Shown: positions 5,408 through 5,615 of the stretch, in pieces | Numbering within the stretch: the stretch's first letter is position 1 | Layout of the letters: every line of letters starts with the position of its first letter | Assembly (NCBI GenBank): GCA_013361595.1 | Contig: JABFXT010000790.1 | Coordinates: 1 to 5,615, forward strand | Source of the DNA: Nocardia sp. | GTDB lineage: Bacteria > Actinomycetota > Actinomycetes > Mycobacteriales > Mycobacteriaceae | Length of the DNA: 5,615 bases | Reading direction: 5' to 3' | Position numbers and translations under genes: made by a program | Notes under the pieces: generated by a model | Told to the model about the DNA's origin: nothing | The model's database searches: none | Seen by the model: the letters and a program-made list of their open reading frames with translations, nothing else

Positions 5408-5555
5408 GAGGACTCCTTCCGACTCGGTTCCCTGTCGATATCCTGGTGCCATCGTCGGTGCCCGGCCCGAAGATCACGGCGGCAGCGTTCACCTCGATGC
5501 GATCGCTCGGGTCGGCGCACCACTTCATACGGCACCCCCGGTGCAGAATACGACC
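5408..5555. other. Divergent region between the CinA gene and the right-edge frame
   Basis: A 148-base region with no confident gene. It holds the CinA ribosome site, and around 5544-5550 an AT-richer patch that reads CAGAAT on the plus strand and TATTCT (fits TANNNT) on the minus strand, so one patch could serve transcription both ways. On the minus strand ATG 5528 opens a frame whose first 27 or so codons (MKWCADPSDRIEVNAA...) have mostly G/C third positions (about 24 of 27), then lose that bias near 5445. The frame continues to 5262 across the CinA gene, so a full 88-residue protein is unlikely. Confidence 0.4.
5413..5418 (-). promoter_or_regulatory. Ribosome-binding site for the CinA-domain gene
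   Basis: AAGGAG on the minus strand lies 5 bases before GTG 5407. It is the only strong Shine-Dalgarno match at a well-supported gene start in the window and decides the start in favour of GTG 5407 over ATG 5452. Confidence 0.7.
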
Positions 5556-5615
5556 ATGTCGACAGAGTCGGTATCGGTTCGGGCGCGGGCGCGGTGGGAA
5601 CGCGGCGAATCACGT
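5556..5615 (+). CDS. Possible start of a gene running off the right edge
   Basis: From ATG 5556 the frame is open for 20 codons to the end of the window (MSTESVSVRARARWERGESR). The product cannot be recognised from so little sequence. In favour: CAGAAT (5544-5549, 4 of 6 to TATAAT) stands so that +1 falls on the ATG, as for the acetyltransferase in this window, and the position is divergent from the CinA gene. Against: no SD, no -35, and the frame is also open upstream, so another start such as GTG 5541 is possible, or no gene at all. Confidence 0.35.
   Translation, partial: MSTESVSVRARARWERGESR

Overview
The window is very GC-rich, with strong G/C preference at third codon positions. It encodes actinobacterial-type proteins: a lipid-anchored class B penicillin-binding protein like mycobacterial PBP-lipo (Rv2864c) and an aminotransferase like M. 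tuberculosis DapC (Rv0858c). Several genes appear to be transcribed without a leader. Together these point to a Corynebacteriales chromosome, most likely Nocardia, with Rhodococcus or a close relative possible. The genus is an inference. I see no tRNA, rRNA, insertion sequence, CRISPR array, phage gene or integration site.

Layout, left to right: the 3' end of a HAD-family phosphatase (+); a complete PLP aminotransferase (+) that converges with a penicillin-binding lipoprotein (-) across a 4-base gap; a RimJ/RimL-like GNAT acetyltransferase (+) divergent from the lipoprotein; a dienelactone-hydrolase-family protein (-) that converges with the acetyltransferase so tightly that both stop codons lie in one CTAG; a stand-alone CinA C-terminal-domain protein (-) upstream of the hydrolase; and what may be the first 20 codons of another gene (+) at the right edge. 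No stretch longer than 300 bases lacks a gene.

Apart from hydrolase/CinA and possibly HAD/aminotransferase, neighbouring genes switch strand, so most look like single-gene units. Upstream of four starts (aminotransferase, lipoprotein, acetyltransferase, hydrolase) a -10-like hexamer sits about 6 to 7 bases before the start codon with no usable Shine-Dalgarno sequence, which suggests leaderless mRNAs. The CinA gene instead has a good AAGGAG site. Functionally the genes are loosely related housekeeping functions: amino-acid or diaminopimelate transamination, septal or lateral peptidoglycan cross-linking, acyl transfer, a small hydrolase and possible NMN deamidation. DapC and the PBP both feed peptidoglycan synthesis, but their convergent arrangement does not suggest co-regulation.

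I found no convincing undescribed multi-gene system. The points most worth a second look are the missing motif III lysine in the HAD fragment, two perfect palindromes placed in promoter or start regions (GNAT and hydrolase), the shared CTAG stop, and the unexplained 148-base divergent region beside CinA.
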